Source: Ilyobacter_A sp963668015 (lineage in GTDB: Bacteria > Fusobacteriota > Fusobacteriia > Fusobacteriales > Fusobacteriaceae). Taken from it: DNA of 64,000 nucleotides. The notes beneath the pieces are model-generated. The model made no database searches. It had not been told where the DNA came from and saw nothing but the letters and a program-made list of their open reading frames with translations. The DNA is taken from the NCBI GenBank assembly GCA_963668015.2, contig CAXXCR010000033.1, forward strand, positions 9,745-73,744. The letters are read 5' to 3'. Made by a program: the position numbers and the translations under genes. This document shows, in pieces, positions 45,595 to 54,024 of the stretch. Positions within the stretch are counted from its first letter, which is position 1, and every line of letters starts with the position of its first letter.

Positions 45595-46263
45595 TTATCT
45601 GAGCTCTACTTTAATTCCACGTTTTGAAAAAATAGTTGTAAATTTCTCTAATACCAAATCACTGTATGGTTCAATCATTTTTATATCCATTCTTCTATAC
45701 TGTTGAACAACAATCTTTTTCACACCCATTAACTCTTCTGAAATAGATTCAAAATCCACCTCTTTTACATAATCTGGATACATAGTGATTCTTACCTCAT
45801 AATCTAATCTGTTCTTTTCTAAAATATCGATACTCTCTTTTATCTTATCTGTTTTTACATTAGAAAACTCTGAGTAGTCTAAGGACTTAAAATCAACTGC
45901 AACAAAATCAAGATAATCAATAATCTCTTCTAATCTTTCTGGAAAACTTCCATTTGTATCCAGCTTTATAAGAAAACTGTCGTTGTATCTGTGTCTGAGT
46001 TTTTTTAAAAATTCACCTAAATCTTTATTCCAAATTAAAGGCTCTCCCCCAGATATAACTACAGCATCTATTATTTTTTTCCGCTTATCAAGATGTTCGA
46101 ATACTTCCTCTTCACTGACTATGCATTTTTCGCTACTATACTCTATCAGATCCTGGTTGTGGCAGTAACTACAGTTAAAATTGCAGCCACAACTGAATAG
46201 AGTTGTGGCCACTTTTTTTGGGTAATCTACCATTGAAGTTTTTATCATTCCTGCAAAATTCAT
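45595..46263 (-). CDS. nrdG: Anaerobic ribonucleotide reductase activating enzyme
   Basis: The 222-residue radical-SAM activase has the cluster motif CGCNFNCSYCHNQ near residue 30 and the GGEPL motif near 70. It generates the glycyl radical on NrdD. It starts eight bases downstream of nrdD, as expected for an nrdDG operon. The end is AT-rich with no clear terminator. Confidence 0.95.
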   Translation of the reverse strand: MNFAGMIKTSMVDYPKKVATTLFSCGCNFNCSYCHNQDLIEYSSEKCIVSEEEVFEHLDKRKKIIDAVVISGGEPLIWNKDLGEFLKKLRHRYNDSFLIKLDTNGSFPERLEEIIDYLDFVAVDFKSLDYSEFSNVKTDKIKESIDILEKNRLDYEVRITMYPDYVKEVDFESISEELMGVKKIVVQQYRRMDIKMIEPYSDLVLEKFTTIFSKRGIKVELR

Positions 46264-46271
46264 ATTTTTCC

Positions 46272-48587
46272 CTAAGCCTCTTTTATATCTTTTTTATATT
46301 TTAAAACGCCTGCCAGTCCGACATAGTTTGTACTGTCATCTCCATTTACAACAACAAGAGTAGGTACTGTTCTTATTCCAAATTTTTGTGCAAGCTCAAT
46401 ATTTTGATGTGCATCAATATGCTCAATATTGATCTCTTTTAACTCCTCTTTTGCTTTTGGACAATTAGGGCAAGTTTGTGCTGTAAATAAAATTACTTTG
46501 TGATTTTCTGACTCAACTTTTTCACTTTTATTAAAAATATACTCTTTTCTGTTGGTATATTCAGATTTTTTCCCGTCATTCCAGTGTTTTATCGGCCTGT
46601 AATATCCTGTAATTCTTGAATAAACTTCTGTCTCTTTACCACATTCACTACACTCATATACTTCACCTGTGATATATCCGTGAGTTGGGCATATAGAGTA
46701 TATTGGTGAAATTGTGTAGTAAGGAACTTTGTAGTTTTCTGCAATTTTTTTAACTAAGTTTTGAGTTGTTTCCCAATCGCTGATCCTTCCCCCAAGGAAT
46801 GTATGGAAAACTGTTCCACCTGTAAATTTAGTTTGCAATCTCTCTTGAACCTCAAGAGCATCGAAGATGTCATCTGTAAATCCAACTGGTAAATGGCAAC
46901 TGTTTGTGTAATATGGATTTTCTTCTCCTGCACTTATTAGTTTTGGATATAGATCTCTATCTCTTTGTGCTAGTCTAAATGATGTACTTTCTGCAGGCGT
47001 TGCCTCTAAGTTGTATAAGTTCCCAGTCTCTTCTTGGAAATCAGACATTCTATTTCTCATATAATCCAATACCTCTTCAGAAAATCTCTGAGCTTCTGTA
47101 TTCGTAAGATCTTTTTTAACCCAGTCAGCATTGACAGCCATTTCGTTCATACCGACAAGGCCGATTGTAGAGAAATGATTGTCAAAGTTTTTCAGATATC
47201 TTTTTGTATATGGGAATAATCCTTCGTCGTTTAATTTCTGGACAACAGTTCTTTTCAATTCCAGAGATCTTTTAGCTAAGCTCATCAATTTAGCTAATCT
47301 CTCAAAAAACTCATCTCTGTTTTTGCTTATATAAGCCAACCTAGGCAGATTCAGAGTAACAACTCCTATACTTCCTGTAAATTCATCAGAACCGAAAAGT
47401 CCTCCACCTCTTTTTCTCAGCTCTCTTTTATCTAACTGCAGCCTACAACACATTGATCTGACATCAGAAGGATCAAGCTCTGAATTTATAAAGTTTTGGA
47501 AATAAGGCGTCCCGTATTTTGAAGTCATATCAAAAAGCAGTTTTGCATTTTCATTGTCCCAGACAAATTCATCAGTTATGTTATATGTCGGTATTGGATA
47601 TTGGAATCCCCTTCCTTGAGCATCCCCTTCAAGCATTACCTGTAGAAAAGCTCTGTTTACCATATCCATCTCTTTTTGACAATCTCCATAATAGAAATCC
47701 GATTCTTTTCCTCCAATAATTGCTTTTCTATCTTTTAAATCATTAGGTACAACCCAATCAAGTGTTATATTTGAGAAAGGTGACTGAGTTCCCCATCTGC
47801 TTGGAGTATTCACACCAAAAACAAAACTTTGTATTGCTTGTTTTACCTGCTCATAGTTAAGATTATCTATTTTTACAAATGGTGCAAGATATGTATCGAA
47901 AGAGCTAAATGCTTGTGCTCCTGCCCACTCATTTTGTAAAATTCCTAAGAAGTTTACCATCTGATTTACAAGTGTATTCAAATGCTTGGCAGGTGAAGAG
48001 GTTATTTTTCCCGGTACTCCGCCAAGCCCCTCTTCTATGAGCTGTTTAAGAGACCAACCTGCACAGTATGCAGTAAGCATTGAAAGGTCGTGTATATGGA
48101 AATCCCCGTTTTTGTGAGCATTTGCAATTTCTTCATCATATACTTCCGACAGCCAGTAGTTTGCCGTTACCGCCCCTGAGTTGTGAAGAATTAATCCTCC
48201 AACAGAATAAGTAACTGTTGAGTTTTCTTTTACCCTCCAATCTTCAACTTTTAGGTAATTATTAACTACATTTTTGAAATCAAGATATGTTGATTTCATA
48301 TCTCTTATTTTTTCTCTTTGTTTTCTATATAAAATATAGCTTTTCGCCACATTGTTATACCCTGATTGTTCCAGTGTTTTCTCCACGCAGTCCTGAACGT
48401 CCTCAAGAGCTATCTTTCCATCGTTTATTTTTTCCTGGAAGTTGGCTGTTACTCTAATTGAGACCAAGTCCAAAATATCCTCTGTGAAAAAAGATTCACT
48501 TGCGACAAAGGCTGACTTTATCGCATCCTTAACCCTTTTCAGATCAAAGTCCTGCTCTATCCCGTCTCTTTTGATGATTTTAAACAT
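46272..48587 (-). CDS. nrdD: Anaerobic ribonucleoside-triphosphate reductase with C-terminal thioredoxin-like domain
   Basis: The 771-residue class III ribonucleotide reductase begins with an ATP-cone (MFKIIKRDGIEQDFDLKRVK), followed by the barrel. The zinc-binding CPTHG ... CSECGKE segment comes next, then the glycyl-radical motif RITGYY (G about 661). Unusually, a further domain of about 80 residues follows, thioredoxin/glutaredoxin-like, with a CPNC redox motif (residues 706-709) and TVPTLVVVNG. This probably supplies electrons in cis. A cobalamin-riboswitch-like leader and terminator precede it. Confidence 0.96.
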   Translation of the reverse strand: MFKIIKRDGIEQDFDLKRVKDAIKSAFVASESFFTEDILDLVSIRVTANFQEKINDGKIALEDVQDCVEKTLEQSGYNNVAKSYILYRKQREKIRDMKSTYLDFKNVVNNYLKVEDWRVKENSTVTYSVGGLILHNSGAVTANYWLSEVYDEEIANAHKNGDFHIHDLSMLTAYCAGWSLKQLIEEGLGGVPGKITSSPAKHLNTLVNQMVNFLGILQNEWAGAQAFSSFDTYLAPFVKIDNLNYEQVKQAIQSFVFGVNTPSRWGTQSPFSNITLDWVVPNDLKDRKAIIGGKESDFYYGDCQKEMDMVNRAFLQVMLEGDAQGRGFQYPIPTYNITDEFVWDNENAKLLFDMTSKYGTPYFQNFINSELDPSDVRSMCCRLQLDKRELRKRGGGLFGSDEFTGSIGVVTLNLPRLAYISKNRDEFFERLAKLMSLAKRSLELKRTVVQKLNDEGLFPYTKRYLKNFDNHFSTIGLVGMNEMAVNADWVKKDLTNTEAQRFSEEVLDYMRNRMSDFQEETGNLYNLEATPAESTSFRLAQRDRDLYPKLISAGEENPYYTNSCHLPVGFTDDIFDALEVQERLQTKFTGGTVFHTFLGGRISDWETTQNLVKKIAENYKVPYYTISPIYSICPTHGYITGEVYECSECGKETEVYSRITGYYRPIKHWNDGKKSEYTNRKEYIFNKSEKVESENHKVILFTAQTCPNCPKAKEELKEINIEHIDAHQNIELAQKFGIRTVPTLVVVNGDDSTNYVGLAGVLKYKKDIKEA

Positions 48588-48617
48588 AAAATCCTCCTTC
48601 TATTTTTGATGTGAAAA

Positions 48618-48645
48618 GGAAAAAATCCAACATCTAAGTTGGATT
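48618..48645 (-). terminator. Attenuator-type terminator before nrdD
   Basis: On the minus strand AATCCAAC pairs with GTTGGATT and is followed by TTTTTT, just before the nrdD ribosome site. It is placed to be the expression platform of the riboswitch. Confidence 0.75.
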
Positions 48646-48716
48646 TGCACATTAAAATTGACAATATTATATTGCCGTTTTCACAATAATACATTTCCCT
48701 TCCCAGAAACACCTAT

Positions 48717-48880
48717 TTTCATATCTAGACATCCTGACTAACTTCATCCTACTCACGCCCTTCCCTAAGAACTAAAAATTTCCTCAAGGGTTTACGCACT
48801 TTCGTCAGTATTACAGTATTGGAAACTATATAGAGATCTCACAGATATCTTTATTAAGGTACCTTCCACCTAAATATTTG
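48717..48880 (-). promoter_or_regulatory. Cobalamin riboswitch-like leader of nrdDG
   Basis: Read on the minus strand, the leader follows the B12 riboswitch order. It has an ATTTAGGTGG start, a TGTGAGATCTC segment, CAATACTGTAATACTGACGA, a P-helix region, GGGAAGGGCG and GAGTAGGATGAA. It ends with a B12-box-like TTAGTCAGGATGTCT. The conserved ACTGT, GACGAA, GGGAAG and GTCAGGA blocks are present. The GGTGAAAATCC and B12-box CCTGCC parts are degenerate. A terminator follows. High adenosylcobalamin would turn off nrdDG. Confidence 0.7.
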
Positions 48881-48924
48881 TTTAATTTAACCCAAGTTGA
48901 TATTTAAGATTTAAATACATCCTA

Positions 48925-50124
48925 TTAGTCTATGCCCAGATGTAGTTTTATCTCTGCAACTTTATTAGTATTCTCCCACGGGAAATCTAGATCAGTTCTA
49001 CCAAAGTGACCATATGCAGCTGTATTTTTAAAAATTGGTTTTCTAAGTTCAAGATCTTTTATGATTGCCCCCGGCCTTAAATCAAAGACTTTATTAATCA
49101 CTTCCACAATTTTTTCATCTTCTACTTTTCCTGTTCCAAAACAATCAACAGCTATTGAAGTTGGATGGGCAACCCCTATGGCATAAGACAACTGTACCTC
49201 GCATCTATCTGCAAGACCAGCGGCAACTATATTCTTAGCAACCCACCTAGCTGCATATGTAGCTGATCTGTCTACCTTTGTGGAATCCTTCCCTGAAAAA
49301 GCTCCTCCACCATGCTTTCCCATACCTCCGTATGTATCAACTATAATTTTTCTTCCGGTAAGTCCTGCATCCCCATGAGGACCCCCTATTACAAATCTTC
49401 CTGTTGGATTTATATAAAATTTGGTTCTTTCATCTAAAAGTTCTTTCGGTACTACATCCATAACTACATATTTTTTTATATCATGTTCTATTCTCTTATG
49501 CTCCACTTCAGAATCATGTTGGGTTGAGACTACCACAGTATCTACCCTCAGCGGTTTACCTTTAAGATACTCTACTGTAACCTGTGTTTTCCCATCTGGT
49601 CTAAGATAATCTAAAGTTTTATTCTTTCTAAGTTCTGATAATCTTCTAGCAAGTTTATGAGCAAGGGTTATTGGTAGTGGCATAAGCTCCTCTGTTTCAT
49701 TTACAGCATATCCAAACATAATTCCTTGATCTCCAGCTCCCAATGATTCTAATTCATCTTCTATTTTTTCTTGTTTGCTTTCTAAAGATTCGTCTACGCC
49801 CATTGCTATATCTGGTGACTGTTCGTGTATACCAGAAACAACAGAACAAGTATTGCAATCAAATCCATATTTTGCCCTTGTATAGCCTATCTCTTTTATA
49901 GTGTCTCTCACAATTTTTTGAAAATCTACATAACAGTTTGCGCTTATCTCACCCGCGAGCATAACTACTCCAGTTGTAAGTATAGTCTCGCAAGCAACTC
50001 TTGCATTAGGGTCCTGTTTTAAAATAGCATCGAGTACTGCATCTGAAATTTGATCTGCCATTTTATCTGGGTGCCCTTCTGTTACTGACTCTGACGTGAA
50101 AAACATACGTCCTTTATCTATCAT
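48925..50124 (-). CDS. metK: S-adenosylmethionine synthetase
   Basis: The 399-residue enzyme makes SAM from methionine and ATP. It has [13 protein letters not shown] at the start, [12 protein letters not shown], the P-loop-like [21 protein letters not shown]-type segment (ATYAARWV here), and IGVAHPTSI. Length and motifs are canonical. It lies 24 bases downstream of a flavin reductase gene with no obvious SAM riboswitch in the gap. Confidence 0.98.
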   Translation of the reverse strand: [399 protein letters not shown]

Positions 50125-50148
50125 TCATAGCTCCTTTAATAAAAAACA

Positions 50149-50649
50149 TTATCTGAATTTCAAAAGATTTATTTTCGAATAATCCACTTCCCCATTTTCA
50201 TTTATAAGCTCATCATTTGCATGGATGTACTCAACTTTCCCAACAAACATCTCATGTGAACCTGTTCTTATGGAGTCCACAACTTTGCACTCAATATTTA
50301 CAGGACAATCTGCAAGCAGCGGTGCATCCACTTTTATTCCGTCTGCTTTTTTCATACCCAAAGCCTCTAGCTTATCCCCGTCACGACCGCTTTTACTACC
50401 AAGGTAAGCATATTCTTTCCTCATATCTTCGGTAACCAAGTTTACAACAAATACCCCGGTTTCCTTTATCATTTTATAGGAATGACGACTTGGAACAATT
50501 CCAACCATAACCATAGGCGGGTCAAAGCTGCAGTTGCACGCATATCCAACGGCTAAGGCGTTATCCTCCCCTTCTTTACTTCTGCAAGAAACCAATATAT
50601 CCGGCATTGCTTTCAAACAACTCTTGAAATTTGTTACTTTTTTACCCAT
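50149..50649 (-). CDS. Flavin reductase-like FMN-binding protein
   Basis: The 166-residue split-barrel FMN protein of the flavoredoxin/flavin reductase group has NALAVGYACNCSFDPPMVMV-like barrel strands. GVFVVNLVTEDMRKEYAYLG and VGKVEYIHAND follow. It would bind FMN and pass electrons in the cytoplasm. It precedes metK with a 24-base gap, a likely two-gene transcript. Confidence 0.88.
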   Translation of the reverse strand: MGKKVTNFKSCLKAMPDILVSCRSKEGEDNALAVGYACNCSFDPPMVMVGIVPSRHSYKMIKETGVFVVNLVTEDMRKEYAYLGSKSGRDGDKLEALGMKKADGIKVDAPLLADCPVNIECKVVDSIRTGSHEMFVGKVEYIHANDELINENGEVDYSKINLLKFR

Positions 50650-50737
50650 AATATTACCTCCATGATAAATTAATATTTTATATCTGATTTAATTTTTAAA
50701 ATTAAATACTGTCCCGTTAATAAATTGTACTGTTAAA

Positions 50738-50798
50738 CTTCCATATTTTATATTCAATTTCCTAAAATATGGAAGAGTGATGCTCATATGCACCACTC
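50738..50798. terminator. Tandem hairpins after MinD-type operon
   Basis: A perfect 13-bp stem (CTTCCATATTTTA / TAAAATATGGAAG, 50738-50775) is followed by GAGTG-TG / CA-CACTC (50775-50798). They lie between the MinD-like gene's stop and the flavin reductase start and probably end the upstream transcript on the minus strand. Confidence 0.55.
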
Positions 50799-50825
50799 TC
50801 TAAATTAAATTTATTTTTTAATAGT

Positions 50826-51689
50826 CTACGATTTCAATTTTTCCACAAACTTTTCAAAACCTATTTTTTCAAACAAGTCCTTGTTGTAAATGGAAGGTAT
50901 CTGTTTTTCCACAACAGCTTCCACCATCCTCTTATCAAACGGTATCTTCAATTCTACTTTTATACCATTTTCCTCACAGTATTTTTCTATATCAGCAGTC
51001 TTCTCCTCCGAGATATCGTATTTATTCACCACTACATACACCGGCAGCCTGAAATTTTGAGTCAACTGGTAAACCCTTTTAAGATCATGCAATCCCGAGA
51101 AAGTGGGTTCCACAACTATAACAGCTTTTTTTGCACCCGTTATAGAAGATATCACATTACACGCCAGTCCAGGTGATCCGTCTACTATTATATGTTTTTT
51201 ATTAGTCTCAAGAGCAATTTTTTTAGCTGATTTTCTAACTTCAGAAACCAATTTTCCTGAAGTCTCTTCACCAGGTATGAGTCTTGCATTTACCATATCT
51301 CCATACTTGGTTTCGGAAATAAAAAGTTTTCCTACAACTGCGTCTTCCATAGAAATTGCATTTACAGGACAAACAAATTCACATAAACCACACCCTTCAC
51401 ATTTCGAGCTGTGTATCTCTATAGGATCCTCAGATATGGCATCGAATCTGCACGACTCATAACATATCTTACAATTAATGCATTTTTCCTTATTTAAAAC
51501 CGCTTTTTTAAGGCCAACAAAATCTGTTTCCTCTTTTATGTCACGTTCAAAAAGTATATGCAGGTCAGGTGCATCAACATCACAGTCAGCCACCACCATA
51601 TCTTGAAAGTAAGGAACAAGTGAAGAAGCCAGGGTTGTTTTTCCAGTACCACCTTTTCCTGATATTACTACTATTTCATTTATCTCCAT
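50826..51689 (-). CDS. MinD-family ATPase with inserted ferredoxin domain (second of pair)
   Basis: The 287-residue P-loop ATPase starts MEINEIVVISGKGGTGKTT (deviant Walker A). Two [4Fe-4S] motifs are inserted near residues 60-110 (CINCKICYESCRFDAI and CEGCGLCEFVCPVNAI). The HIIVDGSPG Walker B follows. This is the COG1149 type, found paired in orange-protein (ORP) operons and in metal-cluster assembly. The start is placed at 51689 behind a GGGGAGG site, four bases from the stop of the first copy. Confidence 0.92.
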   Translation of the reverse strand: MEINEIVVISGKGGTGKTTLASSLVPYFQDMVVADCDVDAPDLHILFERDIKEETDFVGLKKAVLNKEKCINCKICYESCRFDAISEDPIEIHSSKCEGCGLCEFVCPVNAISMEDAVVGKLFISETKYGDMVNARLIPGEETSGKLVSEVRKSAKKIALETNKKHIIVDGSPGLACNVISSITGAKKAVIVVEPTFSGLHDLKRVYQLTQNFRLPVYVVVNKYDISEEKTADIEKYCEENGIKVELKIPFDKRMVEAVVEKQIPSIYNKDLFEKIGFEKFVEKLKS

Positions 51690-51690
51690 G

Positions 51691-52542
51691 CTACAACCTC
51701 CCCGCAACAGCTCTATCTTTTATCCCGTTAAAAAGCTTTTTAAACCTGTCCCCATACTCTTCAATATGCAGGCTGAATATTTCTCCATCCGCATATAGTC
51801 TAGCTATCTTCTCATCATAAGGTATCTCTTCCAATATCTCTATATTCTCAGAGCTACAGTACTCATAGATTTCATTATCTCCTAAGCCTGCCTTGTTTAC
51901 CACTACAACAAACGGAATCGCCATCTCTCTCAGCATTTCAACAACCATCTTCATATCGCTGACACCAAACGGAGTCGGCTCACTCACCAATACCGCGAAG
52001 TCTACATCTTCTATTGTATTAGCCGTGGCACACGAAGTTCCAGGTGGTGAATCGATTATTACACATTCCTCCCCTTCTACGAGCTTCTTTTCCTCTTTTA
52101 TTATAGCCACTCCTGACAACTCACCTACGTTAAGTTCACCATATTTAAGCTGAACTTCGCTGTACTTGCTTTTTCCACTGTATATCTTACCTGTTTCCCT
52201 TTTACTATAAGAAATTGCATCTTCCGGACATACAACTTTACAGCCCCCACAGCTATGGCAGCTTTCCTTAAACACAAGCACCTGATTTTTTGCAGGTATT
52301 ATTGCATTAAAATTACAAAAATCCCCGCATTTTCCGCACAATGTACATTTTTCTGCGTCTACCTGAGGATATTCAACTGCCACCGGAATAATTTCCTCTA
52401 CATCAGGATTTAAAAATATATGTGAATTTGGTTCCTCTACATCTGTATCAATTAGCACACAATCTGGGTTTTGAACGGCAAGATTTACCGAAACCGTCGT
52501 CTTACCAGTCCCTCCTTTACCACTTAAAACTGCTATTTTCAT
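51691..52542 (-). CDS. MinD-family ATPase with inserted ferredoxin domain (first of pair)
   Basis: The 283-residue paralogue has MKIAVLSGKGGTGKTTVSVN, [4Fe-4S] motifs CTLCGKCGDFCNFNAI and CHSCGGCKVVCPEDAI, and CVIIDSPPGTSCAT as Walker B. It pairs with the downstream copy. In Desulfovibrio the equivalent pair forms the ORP complex with NifX-like proteins. The upstream NifX-type gene (6-base gap) supports the same complex here. Confidence 0.92.
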   Translation of the reverse strand: MKIAVLSGKGGTGKTTVSVNLAVQNPDCVLIDTDVEEPNSHIFLNPDVEEIIPVAVEYPQVDAEKCTLCGKCGDFCNFNAIIPAKNQVLVFKESCHSCGGCKVVCPEDAISYSKRETGKIYSGKSKYSEVQLKYGELNVGELSGVAIIKEEKKLVEGEECVIIDSPPGTSCATANTIEDVDFAVLVSEPTPFGVSDMKMVVEMLREMAIPFVVVVNKAGLGDNEIYEYCSSENIEILEEIPYDEKIARLYADGEIFSLHIEEYGDRFKKLFNGIKDRAVAGRL

Positions 52543-52547
52543 ACGCC

Positions 52548-52922
52548 TTACACTCTCCTAAGGCCGGAATGTTCTTCAACTGTAGCAAGTTTAAACTCCT
52601 CAAGTTTACCAGCTTTATACGCTTCAACAGCATCCCCTACTGTCTCAAATTTATCCTTTTTAAAAGCCTTAATTTCAAATGCTTTTATCGCAGTAACAGC
52701 TTTCGGCCCAAGCTCAGGCGCTATCACAACGTCAACACCGTTTTGAGAAAGAGCTCTTACTGCTTTACCTCCTGCACCAGACCCCTCAAGTTTAGCTTCG
52801 TTTTCTATAGTTTTTACATCCATAGTTTCGCTGTCTACAATGACAAAATATTCGCATCTCCCGAATCTGTCGTCTATCCTAGCATTTAACCCTGAACTTT
52901 TTGCACTTACAGCTATTTTCAT
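52548..52922 (-). CDS. NifX/NifB-like dinitrogenase iron-molybdenum cofactor-domain protein
   Basis: The 124-residue protein of the NifX/orange-protein fold has MKIAVSAKSSGLNARIDDRF with GRCEYFVIVD, and later VDVVIAPELGPKAV. Such proteins bind metal-sulfur clusters. No nitrogenase genes are in the window, so an ORP-type role is more likely than nitrogen fixation. It lies between a ferredoxin and the MinD pair. Confidence 0.9.
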   Translation of the reverse strand: MKIAVSAKSSGLNARIDDRFGRCEYFVIVDSETMDVKTIENEAKLEGSGAGGKAVRALSQNGVDVVIAPELGPKAVTAIKAFEIKAFKKDKFETVGDAVEAYKAGKLEEFKLATVEEHSGLRRV

Positions 52923-52941
52923 ATCGTTACCTCCTAATATT

Positions 52942-53115
52942 TTATTCTGATATTATATTTGCTGGACAGGTATTTATACATGCCCCACAATTTATACATT
53001 TATCTTCATCTATTCTATACTTATTTGAATTTGTTTCTAATATTGCTCCTACAGGACATATCCCCACACAAGCTCCACATGCTATGCAGGCTTCTTCATC
53101 TATTTTATAACTCAT
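52942..53115 (-). CDS. 2[4Fe-4S] ferredoxin
   Basis: The 57-residue ferredoxin has CIACGACVGICP and CINCGACINTCP. It leads the NifX/MinD/MinD operon and is distinct from the ferredoxin at 3842. It starts with ATG behind AAAGGGG. Confidence 0.93.
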   Translation of the reverse strand: MSYKIDEEACIACGACVGICPVGAILETNSNKYRIDEDKCINCGACINTCPANIISE

Positions 53116-53140
53116 TTTATTTCCCCTTTAAATTTTAATT

Positions 53141-53167
53141 TCGAAGCCCCAAATAAAGGGGCTTCTT
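53141..53167. terminator. GAAGCCCC / GGGGCTTC hairpin
   Basis: An 8-bp G+C stem with an AAATAAA loop lies about 25 bases before the ferredoxin start on the minus strand. It is probably a terminator for upstream transcription or a leader hairpin. Confidence 0.55.
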
Positions 53168-53178
53168 TATAAGTAAAA

Positions 53179-53454
53179 TTGTCCTCAAACTATACATTTG
53201 TGGGAAGGGTTAAAAAATTTAAACTATCATTTGAGTTTGAGGACAAGTTACTTGCTGCTAAATAGACGTATTTAAACTTTGCTATAATAACTTAAAAATT
53301 TTAAAAATCGAACCATCTCGTTATTTATATGCTGTACTTATACAAACAAGATGGTTCGTTATGAATAAAATAATCTCCAAAGTTTTTGAAAATCTTCTGA
53401 GAGAATGGCTGATACTATTTTAAAATATAATCAAATTTTCATTGGAGATTATTT
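53179..53454. repeat. Three consecutive long-loop inverted repeats
   Basis: Three perfect inverted repeats lie end to end in the gap before the ferredoxin operon. They are TTGTCCTCAAACT (53179-53191 / 53234-53246), CGAACCATCT (53309-53318 / 53349-53358) and AAATAATCTCCAA (53368-53380 / 53442-53454). Loops are 42, 30 and 61 bases. They could be leader structures or three degenerate miniature elements. Confidence 0.6.
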
Positions 53455-53467
53455 GCTTCCAAATTAA

Positions 53468-53839
53468 TTATTTCAATAAGTCCTCTAATAATTTTGCAGA
53501 ATCTTTTACCAGTTCCTTGCAATCTTTTTTATACACTGTTTTCAGTTCTTTACAGTTAAGAGAGTGATTCTTTTCCTTAAATTCACTCTCGTACTCTTTT
53601 ACTTTCTTTAAAACCATTTTTCTTTTATCTGATTCACTTCCACCATGCTTAAGACCTAATGCTATAAATGCGGCACTTACAGCACCACAAGTTTCTCCAG
53701 TATACATACCACTTCCAAGACTAGAAGCCATCTTCATTGCAATATCTTCATTAAGTTCAAGTTCTGTAGCGAAAGTTTTCAATATAGCTTGAGCACAATT
53801 ACAGCCGTTTTGATAATTTTCTAATGCCTTTTGTTTCAT
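53468..53839 (-). CDS. C_GCAxxG_C_C family redox protein
   Basis: The 123-residue protein has the cysteine pattern of this split-Soret-like family (NGCNCAQAIL, then GETCGAVSAAF, then conserved late cysteines SLNCKEL and KKDCKEL). Members are thought to bind a metal or haem-like centre. It stands alone between two cluster-assembly operons. Confidence 0.88.
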   Translation of the reverse strand: MKQKALENYQNGCNCAQAILKTFATELELNEDIAMKMASSLGSGMYTGETCGAVSAAFIALGLKHGGSESDKRKMVLKKVKEYESEFKEKNHSLNCKELKTVYKKDCKELVKDSAKLLEDLLK

Positions 53840-54024
53840 CTATTTTCTCCTATTCTGAAATAATTTAAAAATACAATTTATGAAGTTTTATAAAAATGAA
53901 TTTTGTTAATACCGAAAAAATTTTTATATAAGTACACATAATATAGCTATAAGTTTTCTTATACTTTCATCACTTGTTATTACATCGAATTTTTCATGAA
54001 CATCTACTATAAATAATTGTGTAA

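Noticed and set aside
48588..48924. SAM riboswitch linked to metK
   Set aside because: The structured leader is downstream of metK and upstream of nrdD on the minus strand and matches the cobalamin pattern instead.
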